The position numbers were made by a program, and so were the translations under genes. The notes under the pieces are model-generated. The model worked only from the letters and a program-made list of their open reading frames with translations, did no database searches and was not told the DNA's origin. DNA of 64,000 nt from Ruminococcus flavefaciens (GTDB taxonomy: Bacteria > Bacillota > Clostridia > Oscillospirales > Ruminococcaceae): positions 1 through 64,000 of the forward strand of contig NZ_UETD01000005.1 in assembly GCF_900116855.1 (NCBI RefSeq), read 5' to 3'. Positions 48,859-57,605 of this stretch are shown here, one piece after another. The first letter of the stretch is position 1, and every line of letters begins with the position of its first letter.

Positions 48859-50721
48859 TCAGACCTCTGTGAAGTCTGCGTCAACTACTCCGTCGTCGTT
48901 TCCGCCCTGAGCGCCTGCATCAGCAGCACCGCCCATGTTAGCGAACTGTGAAGGATCGATGCCCTGAGCACCGCCGTTGGGAGCTGCCTGCTGGTAGATC
49001 TTTGCAGAGAGGTCATAGAATGCCTTCTGGAGGTCTTCCTTCAGGTTCTTGATCTCGTCAGCGTTGTCAGCAGCGATAGCAGACTTGAGAGCTGAGCACT
49101 TAGACTCGATATTTGACTTCTCGTCAGCAGATACCTTGTCGCCGAAGTCTGTGAGAGCCTTCTCGCACTGGAATACAAGGTTCTCAGCCTCGTTCTTGTT
49201 GTCAACTGCCTCACGGCGCTTCTTATCCTCAGCAGCGTACTGCTCGGCTTCCTTTACAGCCTTGTCGATATCTTCCTTGGACATATTTGTGGAAGCTGTG
49301 ATGGAGATGTTCTGCTCCTTGCCTGTGCCGAGATCCTTAGCGGATACATGAACGATACCGTTCTGGTCGATATCGAATGTTACCTCGATCTGGGGGATTC
49401 CTCTGGGAGCGGGAGCGATACCGTCGAGACGGAATGTACCCAGCTGCTTGTTGTCGCGAGCGAACTCACGCTCACCCTGAAGTACGTTGATATCAACAGC
49501 AGGCTGATTGTCTGCATATGTTGAGAATACCTGTGACTTCTTTGTAGGGATAGTTGTATTTCTCTCGATCATTCTTGTGCATACGCCGCCTGCTGTCTCG
49601 ATACCCAGTGAAAGGGGAGTTACATCGAGGAGGAGGAGTCCGTTCTTGACGTCGCCGCCGAGAACGCCGCCCTGGTATGCAGCACCGAGAGCTACGCACT
49701 CATCGGGGTTGATGCCCTTGAAAGGCTCCTTGCCGATAAGCTTCTTTACAGCTTCCTGAACAGCGGGGATTCTTGAAGAACCGCCGACCATGAGGACCTT
49801 GTTGATCTCTGAGATGTTGAGACCGCTGTCGCTGAGAGCCTGTCTTACAGGTCCCATAGTAGCCTCTACGAGGTCTGCTGTGAGCTCGTTGAACTTAGCC
49901 TGTGTAAGAGTAAGGTCAAGGTGCTTGGGGGTGCCTGTTGCATCAACAGTGATGAAGGGGATGTTGATATTTGATGTTGTTGTGGAAGAAAGCTCGATCT
50001 TGGACTTCTCAGCTGCGTCCTTGAGTCTCTGTGCAGCCATCTTGTCCTGTGAAAGGTCGATGCCCTCAGTCTTCTTGAATTCATCAACGATCCAGTTGAT
50101 TATACGCTGGTCGAAGTCGTCGCCGCCGAGACGGTTGTTACCTGCTGTTGCAAGAACCTGCTGAACGTCCTCGCCCATTTCGATGATGGAAACATCGAAT
50201 GTACCGCCGCCGAGGTCGTAAACCATAACGGTCTGCTCCTCTTCCTTGTCGATACCGTAGGAGAGAGCTGCGGCTGTAGGCTCGTTGATGATACGCTTAA
50301 CGGTAAGACCTGCGATCTGACCTGCGTCCTTTGTAGCCTGTCTCTGTGAGTCTGTGAAGTAAGCAGGAACTGTGATAACAGCCTCTGTTACAGGCTCGCC
50401 GAGGTAAGCCTCTGCGTCAGCCTTCAGCTTCTGAAGGATCATAGCTGAGATCTCCTGAGGAGTGTAGTTCTTGCCGTCGATGCTTACTTTATAATCAGAA
50501 CCCATGTGTCTCTTGATGGAAGAAACTGTTCTGTCGTGGTTTGTGATAGCCTGTCTCTTAGCCACCTGACCTACGAGACGCTCGCCGTTGTTTGTGAAAG
50601 CAACAACGGAAGGAGTTGTTCTTGCGCCTTCGCTGTTGGGGATAACTACAGCGTTACCACCCTCCATAACTGCTACGCAAGAGTTAGTTGTACCAAGATC
50701 GATACCAATGATTTTTCCCAT
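48859..50721 (-). CDS. dnaK: Chaperone protein DnaK (Hsp70)
   Basis: 620 residues; AGGAGG precedes the start. The ATPase domain opens with [19 protein letters not shown] and holds [17 protein letters not shown] and [17 protein letters not shown]. The substrate-binding domain follows from about residue 365 ([17 protein letters not shown]), and a helical lid ends in a Gly/Asp-rich tail ([20 protein letters not shown]). Length and order are standard. It is in the CIRCE-controlled cluster, 134 bases after grpE, a gap that contains a REP fragment. Confidence 0.98.
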   Translation of the reverse strand: MGKIIGIDLGTTNSCVAVMEGGNAVVIPNSEGARTTPSVVAFTNNGERLVGQVAKRQAITNHDRTVSSIKRHMGSDYKVSIDGKNYTPQEISAMILQKLKADAEAYLGEPVTEAVITVPAYFTDSQRQATKDAGQIAGLTVKRIINEPTAAALSYGIDKEEEQTVMVYDLGGGTFDVSIIEMGEDVQQVLATAGNNRLGGDDFDQRIINWIVDEFKKTEGIDLSQDKMAAQRLKDAAEKSKIELSSTTTSNINIPFITVDATGTPKHLDLTLTQAKFNELTADLVEATMGPVRQALSDSGLNISEINKVLMVGGSSRIPAVQEAVKKLIGKEPFKGINPDECVALGAAYQGGVLGGDVKNGLLLLDVTPLSLGIETAGGVCTRMIERNTTIPTKKSQVFSTYADNQPAVDINVLQGEREFARDNKQLGTFRLDGIAPAPRGIPQIEVTFDIDQNGIVHVSAKDLGTGKEQNISITASTNMSKEDIDKAVKEAEQYAAEDKKRREAVDNKNEAENLVFQCEKALTDFGDKVSADEKSNIESKCSALKSAIAADNADEIKNLKEDLQKAFYDLSAKIYQQAAPNGGAQGIDPSQFANMGGAADAGAQGGNDDGVVDADFTEV

Positions 50722-50855
50722 AATAAATTCCTCCTGATCTATAAGCCATCAGCCGTGAGCCTTCAGCCCTTAGCCGATGGTGTCCGCTTTGCGGACAGAT
50801 TTGATTGTTCTTATTGATGTTATTTCCGGAACGCCGGGGCGGCGTCCCTGCAAGA

Positions 50856-51431
50856 CTAAATTGCCACTGCCACCATAGCGGGGCGTACCAGCTTGTCGCC
50901 GAGCATATAGCCCTTCTGGAAGACCGCACAGACATGGTTGCTTGCATAGTCGGTGCCGTCCTGCTGCTGGATAGCGTTGTGTACGTTGGGGTCGAATTCC
51001 GCGCCGAGAGCTTCTATCTCTGTCACGTTCATCTGCGTCAGGAAGGCGGTGAGCTGGTTGTAAATCATGCTCATGCCGTTCTTGAAGTTCTCATCGGAAC
51101 ACTCTGCCTCAAGAGATCTCTCAAAGCTGTCCAGTACGGGGAGGAGCTTCTCCACGCACTTTACGGAAGCGTTCTGATAGGTCTCTGTCTTTTCCTTGGC
51201 AGTCCTCTTGCGGTAGTTGTCATACTCTGCAAAGAGCCTCAGGTACTTGTCGTTAGCCTCTGCCAGTGCGTCCTCAAGGTCTGAGAACTGAGTTGCGGTA
51301 TCATTGTACTCGCTGACCGCGTCGGCTTCTTCAAGCTCGTCTGTATTTTCATCCTCGGGAGCCTCTGCGGTATCGCCTGCAAGCTCTGCCTGATCTTCCA
51401 GCTCCTCTGAGATATTCTCATTTTTTTCCAT
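50856..51431 (-). CDS. grpE: Nucleotide exchange factor GrpE
   Basis: 191 residues with GAAAGGAGC upstream. The N-terminal 55 residues are very acidic, followed by a long coiled coil (DLEDALAEANDKYLRLFAEYDNYRKRTAKE). The C-terminal beta domain has GAEFDPNVHNAIQQQD and VFQKGYMLGDKLVRPAMVAVA. GrpE releases ADP from DnaK. It follows hrcA by 16 bases. Confidence 0.96.
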   Translation of the reverse strand: MEKNENISEELEDQAELAGDTAEAPEDENTDELEEADAVSEYNDTATQFSDLEDALAEANDKYLRLFAEYDNYRKRTAKEKTETYQNASVKCVEKLLPVLDSFERSLEAECSDENFKNGMSMIYNQLTAFLTQMNVTEIEALGAEFDPNVHNAIQQQDGTDYASNHVCAVFQKGYMLGDKLVRPAMVAVAI

Positions 51432-51447
51432 CGGTCATTGCTCCTTT

Positions 51448-52494
51448 CTACGGCTCCTGCATATTGTCGGGAGCGTTTATGATGTCATCATCGCCGCTGT
51501 CCATCAGCGAGGATATCCTCTGCGTCAGGTATTCGACGTATGGAATGATCTTTTTGTAATCCACTCTCATGGGACCTATGACTCCCAGAGAGCCTGCCTC
51601 CTTGCCGTCCTTGCGGTACTTGGAGACGATAAGGCTTGAATTTCCGATAGCGAAGCTGTCATTCTCCGCCCCGAATTTCACCTGTATGCCGCTGAATGCG
51701 TTTTCAAGGAGCTCCGAGAGACCGTCCTTGTGTTCTATGAACTTGACGACCTCCATTTTGTCCAGCTCATCGCAGGACAGGAGCTTTTCGCTTCCGCTGA
51801 CTGTCAGCTCCTGCTGACGAAGGTCCTCGGAGAGCTCGCATATGCCCTTTACAAGGGGTGAAAGCGATACCATGTAGGCGCTTACTGCGGCGACCATATT
51901 GTCCATCATCTCCTCGGAGAGCTCATTTACGGAGACTCCGCTGAGATTTTCCTCTATATAATGTGTAAAGAAATCGAGCTGTTCATGGCTGAGGTCGAAT
52001 TCGAGTCTGCAAGCCTTGTTCTTGATGTTTCCGCTGGAGGTTATGAGCAGGATAACGTAGAGACGCTTTCCTGTGGGGATAACTTCTACCTTTGATATGA
52101 CCGAGAACCTCGGAACAGCGTTTGTGACAACTGCGGCACAGTGAGTGATCTCCGTGAGAGCCGTAGCGGCGTTCTGCACAAGGAGCTCCTCGGGGGTATC
52201 CTTATCGCCCAGCATATCATCGATCATTTTCTTTTCCTCCTCGGGAATGTCGTGAGGAGTCATGAGCTTGTCGATGTAGAGGCGGTAGCCCTTGAAGGTA
52301 GGAACTCGTCCTGCCGAGGTATGGGGCTGTTCAAGGTAACCCAGCTGTTCGAGAGCCGCCATATCGTTTCGGATAGTAGCGGAGGAAACATTGATATTTT
52401 CCAGCTTCGAGATCGACTTCGAGCCGACGGGTTCACCCGTCCTGACATATTCGTCAACCACGGCAGCGAGTATCTTCAGTTTTCTTTCGTCCAC
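51448..52494 (-). CDS. hrcA: Heat-inducible transcription repressor HrcA
   Basis: 348 residues. The GTG start (VDERKLKILAAVVDEYVRTGEPVGS) is chosen because AGGGAGG lies seven bases upstream. An upstream TTG-type frame would start inside CIRCE. The winged-helix domain has NVSSATIRNDMAALEQLGYLEQPHTSAGRVPT, and the C-terminal dimerisation domain follows. HrcA binds CIRCE with help from GroE and represses the cluster. It is the first gene of its operon and thus autoregulated. Confidence 0.96.
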   Translation of the reverse strand: MDERKLKILAAVVDEYVRTGEPVGSKSISKLENINVSSATIRNDMAALEQLGYLEQPHTSAGRVPTFKGYRLYIDKLMTPHDIPEEEKKMIDDMLGDKDTPEELLVQNAATALTEITHCAAVVTNAVPRFSVISKVEVIPTGKRLYVILLITSSGNIKNKACRLEFDLSHEQLDFFTHYIEENLSGVSVNELSEEMMDNMVAAVSAYMVSLSPLVKGICELSEDLRQQELTVSGSEKLLSCDELDKMEVVKFIEHKDGLSELLENAFSGIQVKFGAENDSFAIGNSSLIVSKYRKDGKEAGSLGVIGPMRVDYKKIIPYVEYLTQRISSLMDSGDDDIINAPDNMQEP

Positions 52495-52530
52495 GATACT
52501 CCCTCCCTTTATCGATCTGTCTACTGACCT

Positions 52531-52557
52531 CGTTAGCACTCTAACTCTCCGAGTGCT
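52531..52557. promoter_or_regulatory. CIRCE operator
   Basis: TTAGCACTC, nine bases, GAGTGCTAA: a perfect match to the HrcA operator. It lies between the -10 and the hrcA start. Confidence 0.98.
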
Positions 52558-52563
52558 AACTAT

Positions 52564-52592
52564 AATTTATCACTATTGTGAGGTTTTGTCAA
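52564..52592 (-). promoter_or_regulatory. Promoter of the hrcA cluster
   Basis: On the minus strand: TTGACA (52587-52592), 17-base spacer, TAAATT (52564-52569), right next to CIRCE. Confidence 0.9.
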
Positions 52593-52700
52593 GGGTTTTA
52601 TACATTTTCGGCTTTTTTACCTAAAATAACCACGAGCTGACTATCATTTAGAGCATTTTGACAAATAGCGGAACAAGCCGTGTTTTCGTGCTTCAGCCTA

Positions 52701-52729
52701 TTGACAAAGGCGTTTTTTCATCGTATAAT
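52701..52729 (+). promoter_or_regulatory. Promoter of folT-folC
   Basis: TTGACA (52701-52706), 17-base spacer, TATAAT (52724-52729). Confidence 0.92.
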
Positions 52730-52761
52730 AATAGTGCAGTAAAGGCACTGCAAAAATCATT

Positions 52762-52876
52762 TGAAGAGTAAAAATGTGTTCGTTATACCACAAGGTATTC
52801 CAGTGTTGACCGAACGGGGAGTTGTCGGTCAAACGAAAAGCTCAGGCTTACGGTTCACATTTTGCATCCCGCTTCA
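52762..52876 (+). promoter_or_regulatory. Tetrahydrofolate (THF-I) riboswitch
   Basis: Conserved blocks appear in the family order. The closing helix is TGAAG/CTTCA, beginning with GAAGAGTA and ending with TTTTGCATCCCGCTTC (family: ATTGCATCCGCTCC). Between are TTCGTTA, the GACCG/CGGTC helix with GGGGAGTTGT in its loop, ACGAAAAGC and the GGTTCACAT that pairs back to AATGTG. It lies between a promoter and a folate transporter gene, where this class normally occurs. An extra small helix (TACC..GGTA) is inserted. Confidence 0.85.
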
Positions 52877-52899
52877 TAGGACAACTAAAAAAGAAACAG

Positions 52900-52939
52900 A
52901 ACCTTCTTTTCTTGTCGTATGAGTGAGGAAAAGGAGGTT
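52900..52939 (+). promoter_or_regulatory. Hairpin sequestering the folT ribosome site
   Basis: AACCTTCTTTTC (52900-52911) pairs with GAAAAGGAGGTT (52928-52939) over 12 positions, one a G-T pair. The right arm contains the folT ribosome site AAAGGAGG. This suggests the THF riboswitch works at translation. Confidence 0.8.
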
Positions 52940-52945
52940 ATTTTT

Positions 52946-53506
52946 ATGACTACAAACAACAAAGGCGCAGCAGTAAAGTCTGATATCAGACTTTTCGGAA
53001 GCACAAAGGTACTGGTGCTGGCAGCACTTCTCATTGCTATCAGCGTTGTGGGAAAATCACTGAGAGTTGACATCTTCAGCGTTATCCGCATCAGCGCCGA
53101 GACACTGCCTATTCTTATGGCAGGCATCTTCTTCGGACCCTTTATCGGTGCCGCAGTCGGCGCAGGCGCAGACCTTATCGGATGTCTTGTAACAGGCATG
53201 ACTCCTGCGCCCATGATAACCCTCGGTGCAGCGGCAACAGGCTTTATGGCAGGACTTGTATACAATAATGTATTCAAGAACAAGACTCTCCCCAGAATAG
53301 CTCTGTCGGTCATCATCGCAAGACTTGTGGGCTCTGTGCTCATCACCACAACAAGTCTGTATTTCCTCTTCCCTGCAATGAGACCACAGCTCATCTGGAG
53401 ACCTGTGACAAGTCTGGTAATGGCTGTTATCGAGATCAGAATAATCTATATGCTCATGAGCAACAAGGCATTTGCGGCTCAGCTTGAAAAAATAAGAAAG
53501 AAATGA
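52946..53506 (+). CDS. folT: Folate ECF transporter S component
   Basis: 186 residues, starting at MTTNNKGAAVKSDIRLFGS, eight bases after AAAGGAGG. Six membrane helices fit the S-component fold: KVLVLAALLIAISVVGKSL with the start of the FolT family, ETLPILMAGIFFGPFIGAAVGAGADLIGCL, ITLGAAATGFMAGLVY and later helices. S components give substrate specificity to a shared ECF energising module, which is not in this window. Folate is inferred from three things: the THF riboswitch, the overlapping folC, and family resemblance. Confidence 0.93.
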   Translation: MTTNNKGAAVKSDIRLFGSTKVLVLAALLIAISVVGKSLRVDIFSVIRISAETLPILMAGIFFGPFIGAAVGAGADLIGCLVTGMTPAPMITLGAAATGFMAGLVYNNVFKNKTLPRIALSVIIARLVGSVLITTTSLYFLFPAMRPQLIWRPVTSLVMAVIEIRIIYMLMSNKAFAAQLEKIRKK

Positions 53507-54783
53507 ACTACACAGAAGCGCTTGAGTACATGAAAAAGGCTGCCGAAAGAGGCAGCGTTCTGGGACTTTCCCGTGTTACCGAGCTTCTTCACATCATGGG
53601 AGACCCACAGGACAGGGTAAGGACTGTCCATATCTCGGGCACCAACGGAAAGGGCTCCTTCGGGGCTATGCTGACGGCTGTGCTGAAAAGCGCAGGATAT
53701 AAGGTGGGGGGATTTTCTTCCCCTGCCATCACATCTGTCACAGACAGCTTCCGTATCGGCGGTGAGGAGATATCACAGCAGGATTTTGCCGACCTTATCG
53801 GCGATATAGCTCCCATATGCGAGAGCATGGAGGAAAAGCCCACGGAGTTCGAGGTGCTGACGGCGGCAGCCTTTGAGCTGTTCGTGCGCCGCGGCTGTGA
53901 AATAGCCGTAGTCGAATGCGGCATGGGCGGCGACCTTGACTCCACCAACGTCATAAAGGCTCCCGTGCTTTCGGTCATCACAAACATACAGAAAGACCAC
54001 AGCGCCTTTCTCGGCGATACCGTGGCGGAGATAGCCTCCCACAAGGCAGGCATCATCAAGCAGGGCAGACCTGTTTACTTCGGCGGCGACAGCGAGGAAG
54101 CCTATGAGATCATCGCCGACAGGGCAAAAGCTATGGGTGCGGAGCTGTTCCTGCCCGATTATTCGCGTTTCTCATGGAGCGAGGACTGCTGCACCACCGA
54201 CGGTGCGGACATAGTTTTCGAGGGTGAAAAGCTGCACATACCACTTCTCGGCACATATCAGTTCATCAACGCTGTGAACGTGCTGAGCTGCGTGGAGATA
54301 CTCAGGCATCAGGGACTCAGTATTCCGCCTGACGCTGTAAAGAGCGGTCTTGCAGAGGTTAAATGGCACGGACGCTTTGAGGTGCTGTGCAGGGAGCCGC
54401 TCATCATATACGACGGCGCTCACAATCCCGATGGCATACGCTGTGCAGCGGACAGTATACGCTTGTATTTCGAGGATAAAAAGGTGGCGCTCCTCATCGG
54501 CGTAATGGCGGACAAGGAGTACAGCCTCTATGCGGATATGCTGGGAGAGCTGGCAGTGAGAGCATTTGCGGTAAAGCCCGATAATCCCCGTTCACTTGAC
54601 AGCGAAAAGCTTGCGGAGGCTCTTACGGAGCGCGGACTTCCCACCACAGCCTTTGCCGACCTCAGCGAGGGAGCTGCGGCGGCTTACAGCTATGCAGCCG
54701 AGAATAATATCCCGCTCATAGTGCTGGGATCGCTGTATATGTACAGAGAGTTCACGGAGGCTCTCGGAAAGATCATAGGATAA
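53503..54783 (+). CDS. folC: Folylpolyglutamate synthase / dihydrofolate synthase
   Basis: 426 residues. The start overlaps the folT stop by four bases (ATGA). The Mur-ligase-like ATP-binding loop is VHISGTNGKGSFGAML. Family motifs are GFSSPAITSVTDSFRIGG, VECGMGGDLDSTNV, HKAGIIKQGRPVYFGG and YDGAHNPDGI. It adds glutamates to folate, trapping what FolT imports. It is the last gene of the THF-riboswitch operon and is followed by the twin terminator. Confidence 0.96.
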   Translation: MNYTEALEYMKKAAERGSVLGLSRVTELLHIMGDPQDRVRTVHISGTNGKGSFGAMLTAVLKSAGYKVGGFSSPAITSVTDSFRIGGEEISQQDFADLIGDIAPICESMEEKPTEFEVLTAAAFELFVRRGCEIAVVECGMGGDLDSTNVIKAPVLSVITNIQKDHSAFLGDTVAEIASHKAGIIKQGRPVYFGGDSEEAYEIIADRAKAMGAELFLPDYSRFSWSEDCCTTDGADIVFEGEKLHIPLLGTYQFINAVNVLSCVEILRHQGLSIPPDAVKSGLAEVKWHGRFEVLCREPLIIYDGAHNPDGIRCAADSIRLYFEDKKVALLIGVMADKEYSLYADMLGELAVRAFAVKPDNPRSLDSEKLAEALTERGLPTTAFADLSEGAAAAYSYAAENNIPLIVLGSLYMYREFTEALGKIIG

Positions 54784-54825
54784 AGATGTCTCTTAGTATA
54801 AGATAGGGACTGATAAAAAAGTTTT

Positions 54826-54872
54826 AAGCCATAGTATTTCTGATGTGTGATCGGAAGTACTATGGCTTTTCG
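54826..54872 (+). terminator. Terminator of folC (twin copy)
   Basis: AAGCCATAGTATTTC, loop, GGAAGTACTATGGCTTTTC. It is identical over 47 bases to the terminator at 16083 on the other strand. Confidence 0.85.
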
Positions 54873-54894
54873 TTGACGTTTTGTGTGCTTTGTT

Positions 54895-54946
54895 CCGATT
54901 TAAGCCGCTTCCTGATGGCTAAAGGCTAAGGGCTTCAAAATTTAAC
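54895..54946. repeat. REP family fragment
   Basis: It carries the right half of the REP-like family only: AAGCCGCTTCCTGATGGCTAAAG and GCTAAGGGCTTC. Confidence 0.7.
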
Positions 54947-54951
54947 TCCTC

Positions 54952-55172
54952 GCACTTGCTATTATAAAAATTTTATGTTATAAGCGGGGAGCCCCCGCCC
55001 CCTTTTTCGCAGCGAAGTATCATAAAACGGCAACTTTAATACCGCGCCTCTTGCTATTATCAAACTTTTATGTTATAAGCGGGGAGCCCCCGCCCCCTTT
55101 TTCGCGGCGAAGTATCATAAAACGGCAACTTTAATACCGCGCCTCTTGCTATTATCAAACTTTTATGTTATA
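54952..55172 (+). repeat. 95-base tandem repeat, locus 2
   Basis: About 2.3 copies of a 95-base unit. TTGCTATTAT occurs at 54956, 55051 and 55146, and TAAGCGGGGAGCCCCCG at 54981 and 55076. Full copies are nearly identical. Each unit contains a promoter-like pair TTGCTA-17-TATAA(G/T), then the hairpin GCGGGG/CCCCGC and CCCTTTTT. The third copy is cut at TATAAT and drives the peptidase gene. Confidence 0.9.
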
Positions 55173-55174
55173 AT
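55146..55174 (+). promoter_or_regulatory. Promoter of the M23 peptidase gene
   Basis: TTGCTA (55146-55151), 17-base spacer, TATAAT (55169-55174), formed from the last partial copy of the 95-base repeat. Confidence 0.7.
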
Positions 55175-55239
55175 AATAAGTAATGTTCTTTGGCGAAAGC
55201 CGGGAGCATATATTATCATGAATGAAAGGAGCTGTTGTC

Positions 55240-57009
55240 ATGGATACGGAAAATCGGGACTTTTCCGCGAAAACAGGTGATATAGTCCCTGCTGCCGACG
55301 GTTGTAAGCTGAACTTCTTCGCAAGAGTGGGTCACTTCTCCGTAAAGGTAGGAGCTGCCCTGCTTCTGGGACTTGTAAAGGGCGTTAAGCTCATACTCTC
55401 AGAGCTGCTTGAGCTTGCCGTATCGCTGCTGAAGGTGCTCCTTTGGATACTCAGGGAGCTGACTTCTCCGCTGAGGAACCGCTTCAATATAAATAAGGAT
55501 ATGCAGAAAAAGGTAATGAAGGCAAAGAAAGCAGGCAAGTCCGAGTACAACAAGGCACTGTTTCAGTTCTGGTTCTCATACCTTTTCGGCGAGGACGGCG
55601 TTTTCTATACCGCCTTCAACTATATCCTGCCTGTGGTCTCCATAGCCTTTCTAATAGGCATTATCCGCTACGGCTCCGGACTTGAATACGGTCTCAGCGT
55701 GGAGTACAACGGCAGGGAGATAGGCATTATAACCGCCGAGGCAGACTTTGAGGCTGCCGAACGCGAGGTTCAGCAGAGAATTGCATACGCAGACAGCGAC
55801 GAGACCATAGACCTCTCCGCGAAGTATTCGCTGCGTATCATAAACGAGAACGACAAGGTGGTCTCATCGTCACAGCTGGCAAACGAGATGCTCGCTGCTT
55901 CCGATGAGGCTCTCACAGAGGCTTTCGGCATCTACATCGACGGCAAGTTCATAGGCGCTGTAACGGATAAGGAGCCCGTTCAGGACGCCCTTAACGAGAG
56001 GATACTCAACTACCGCGTGGACGGTGTGGTAAAGGATATATCATACAAGAACAACATCGAGTACTCCCACGGTATCTACCTTGCAAGCAGCGTTATGGAC
56101 ACCAAGGCTGCCATAGACCTGCTTACCTCCTCAAAGGAGAAGAAGGCGGTATATGTAGCTCAGAAGGGCGATACTGCTGTTACCATCGCCATGAAATACA
56201 ACATGGACCTCAACAAGCTGGAGGAGCTGAATGAGGGCATAATCAAGAAGTGCAGCAAGGGCATGATAGTCAACGTCATCGAGACCGAGAGCTATCTTCC
56301 CATACAGTACGTCCGCGAAATGGACCCCGTTACCTTCCTCGACTATGAGACCGTGGAGGTAGAGACCAGCTCCCTTAACGTTGGCGTGAGAGACACTCTT
56401 GTAGTGGGCAGGCGAGGCGAAAAGACCAGCCATGTGGAAATAACCTACGTTGACGGCAAGGAGTACTCGCGAAAGACCATAAGCAGCAAGATAACCAAGG
56501 AGCCTGTGGTCGAGAAGATAGGCATAGGTATCTATGCCGCAAGACCTGACAGTCCCGATACTGTACTTACGGGCTCGGGCGAGTTCGGCTGGCCGGTTGA
56601 CGGCGGCTGGGTAAGCGACGGCTTCGGCGGCGAGAGAAACCACAAGGGTATGGATATCGCAGCTTCAACCGGCACGGAGATATATGCTGCTGCCGACGGA
56701 GAGGTAGTCTCCGCAGGCTGGAACACAGGCGGCTACGGCTACTTTGTACAGATAGGCCATACAGACGAATACCAGACCGTTTACGGTCATATGAGCGAGG
56801 TGCTGGTGGACGAGGGACAATATGTCTCTCGCGGACAGCTCATCGGACTTGTGGGCAACACGGGTAATTCCTTCGGCTCACACTGCCACTTCGAGGTAAG
56901 GCATCTGGGAATTTGTCTTGACCCGGCACTTTTCCTCAACACTACCGAAAGCTTCAATACAGAGGCTGACAAGAAGAAGGAAGATGACAAGAAAAAGGAT
57001 AAAAACTGA
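55240..57009 (+). CDS. Membrane-anchored LysM/G5/M23 peptidoglycan peptidase
   Basis: 589 residues, starting at MDTENRDFSAKTGDIV with AAAGGAGC seven bases upstream. After a long cytoplasmic or membrane-associated N-terminus, a membrane helix lies at about 125-145 (YILPVVSIAFLIGIIRYG). A LysM domain binds glycan (YVAQKGDTAVTIAMKYNMDLNKL). A G5 domain follows (TVEVETSSLNVGVRDTLVVGRRG). The C-terminal M23 metallopeptidase domain has NHKGMDIAA (His, Asp ligands), YGHMSEV and HCHFEVRHLG, all zinc and catalytic positions present. It probably cuts peptidoglycan cross-links during growth or division. It is monocistronic. Confidence 0.93.
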   Translation: MDTENRDFSAKTGDIVPAADGCKLNFFARVGHFSVKVGAALLLGLVKGVKLILSELLELAVSLLKVLLWILRELTSPLRNRFNINKDMQKKVMKAKKAGKSEYNKALFQFWFSYLFGEDGVFYTAFNYILPVVSIAFLIGIIRYGSGLEYGLSVEYNGREIGIITAEADFEAAEREVQQRIAYADSDETIDLSAKYSLRIINENDKVVSSSQLANEMLAASDEALTEAFGIYIDGKFIGAVTDKEPVQDALNERILNYRVDGVVKDISYKNNIEYSHGIYLASSVMDTKAAIDLLTSSKEKKAVYVAQKGDTAVTIAMKYNMDLNKLEELNEGIIKKCSKGMIVNVIETESYLPIQYVREMDPVTFLDYETVEVETSSLNVGVRDTLVVGRRGEKTSHVEITYVDGKEYSRKTISSKITKEPVVEKIGIGIYAARPDSPDTVLTGSGEFGWPVDGGWVSDGFGGERNHKGMDIAASTGTEIYAAADGEVVSAGWNTGGYGYFVQIGHTDEYQTVYGHMSEVLVDEGQYVSRGQLIGLVGNTGNSFGSHCHFEVRHLGICLDPALFLNTTESFNTEADKKKEDDKKKDKN

Positions 57010-57020
57010 CATGAATAAAG

Positions 57021-57058
57021 CCCCGAGGCGTTTCAAAGCGCTTCGGGGCTTCTTATTC
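57021..57058. terminator. Bidirectional terminator
   Basis: GCCCCGAGGCG/CGCTTCGGGGC between the convergent peptidase and HIT genes. It is the near reverse complement of the terminator at 1764. Confidence 0.85.
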
Positions 57059-57068
57059 GTCTGCTGTA

Positions 57069-57533
57069 TCACAGCAATTTCTCAAGTTCATCAAGGAGCT
57101 TCTTTTTCATGTTTTCAAGCTGCTCCTCACCGGGTCTGTTTTCGTCGGAGTACATCTTCTCCATAGGATACCACCAGACAGGTCCCTTGCCGTTGTTTCC
57201 GTAGTTACCGATGTCACCGCTGACTCTCGGGTACAGATGCCAGTGAAGATGTGCGTCACCCATACCAAGCAGCTCATAGTTCATCTTCTCAGCTCCGAAA
57301 GCCTTTGACACAGCTTCCGCAACAACAGACATCTCCTCAAGGAACTTTGCTCTCTCGGCAGGCTCCAGATGGAAAAGCTCCGTTTTGTCTCCGTGGTGTT
57401 TGTAAAGAAAGAGGGAATAGCCGTGGAAATGCTGGTTATCGCCGATTACCACATATCCCGTTTCAAGCTCCTTTACAAAATAGGGATTTTCTCCATTTTT
57501 TATCATTTCTATCCTGTCGCATATCAGACACAT
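57069..57533 (-). CDS. HIT family nucleotide-binding protein
   Basis: 154 residues; GGAGG precedes the start. The histidine-triad motif is DAHLHWHLYPR (H-x-H-x-H), with the middle histidine being the nucleophile. An upstream C-x-x-C pair (MCLICDRIE) is seen in zinc-binding HIT proteins. HIT enzymes hydrolyse nucleotide phosphoramidates or dinucleotide polyphosphates; the substrate is not clear. A REP fragment of about 30 bases lies between this gene and coaX. Confidence 0.92.
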   Translation of the reverse strand: MCLICDRIEMIKNGENPYFVKELETGYVVIGDNQHFHGYSLFLYKHHGDKTELFHLEPAERAKFLEEMSVVAEAVSKAFGAEKMNYELLGMGDAHLHWHLYPRVSGDIGNYGNNGKGPVWWYPMEKMYSDENRPGEEQLENMKKKLLDELEKLL

Positions 57534-57605
57534 GATAGTCCTCCGAAAAATATAGTAATAATTATAGCAAAGCTAAATTATGATTTAAGGCTAAGGGCTT
57601 TAACA

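Noticed and set aside
54952..55172. Possible CRISPR-like or origin iteron array
   Set aside because: The units are 95 bases, contiguous and contain promoter and hairpin; there are no spacers, no cas genes and no dnaA boxes nearby.
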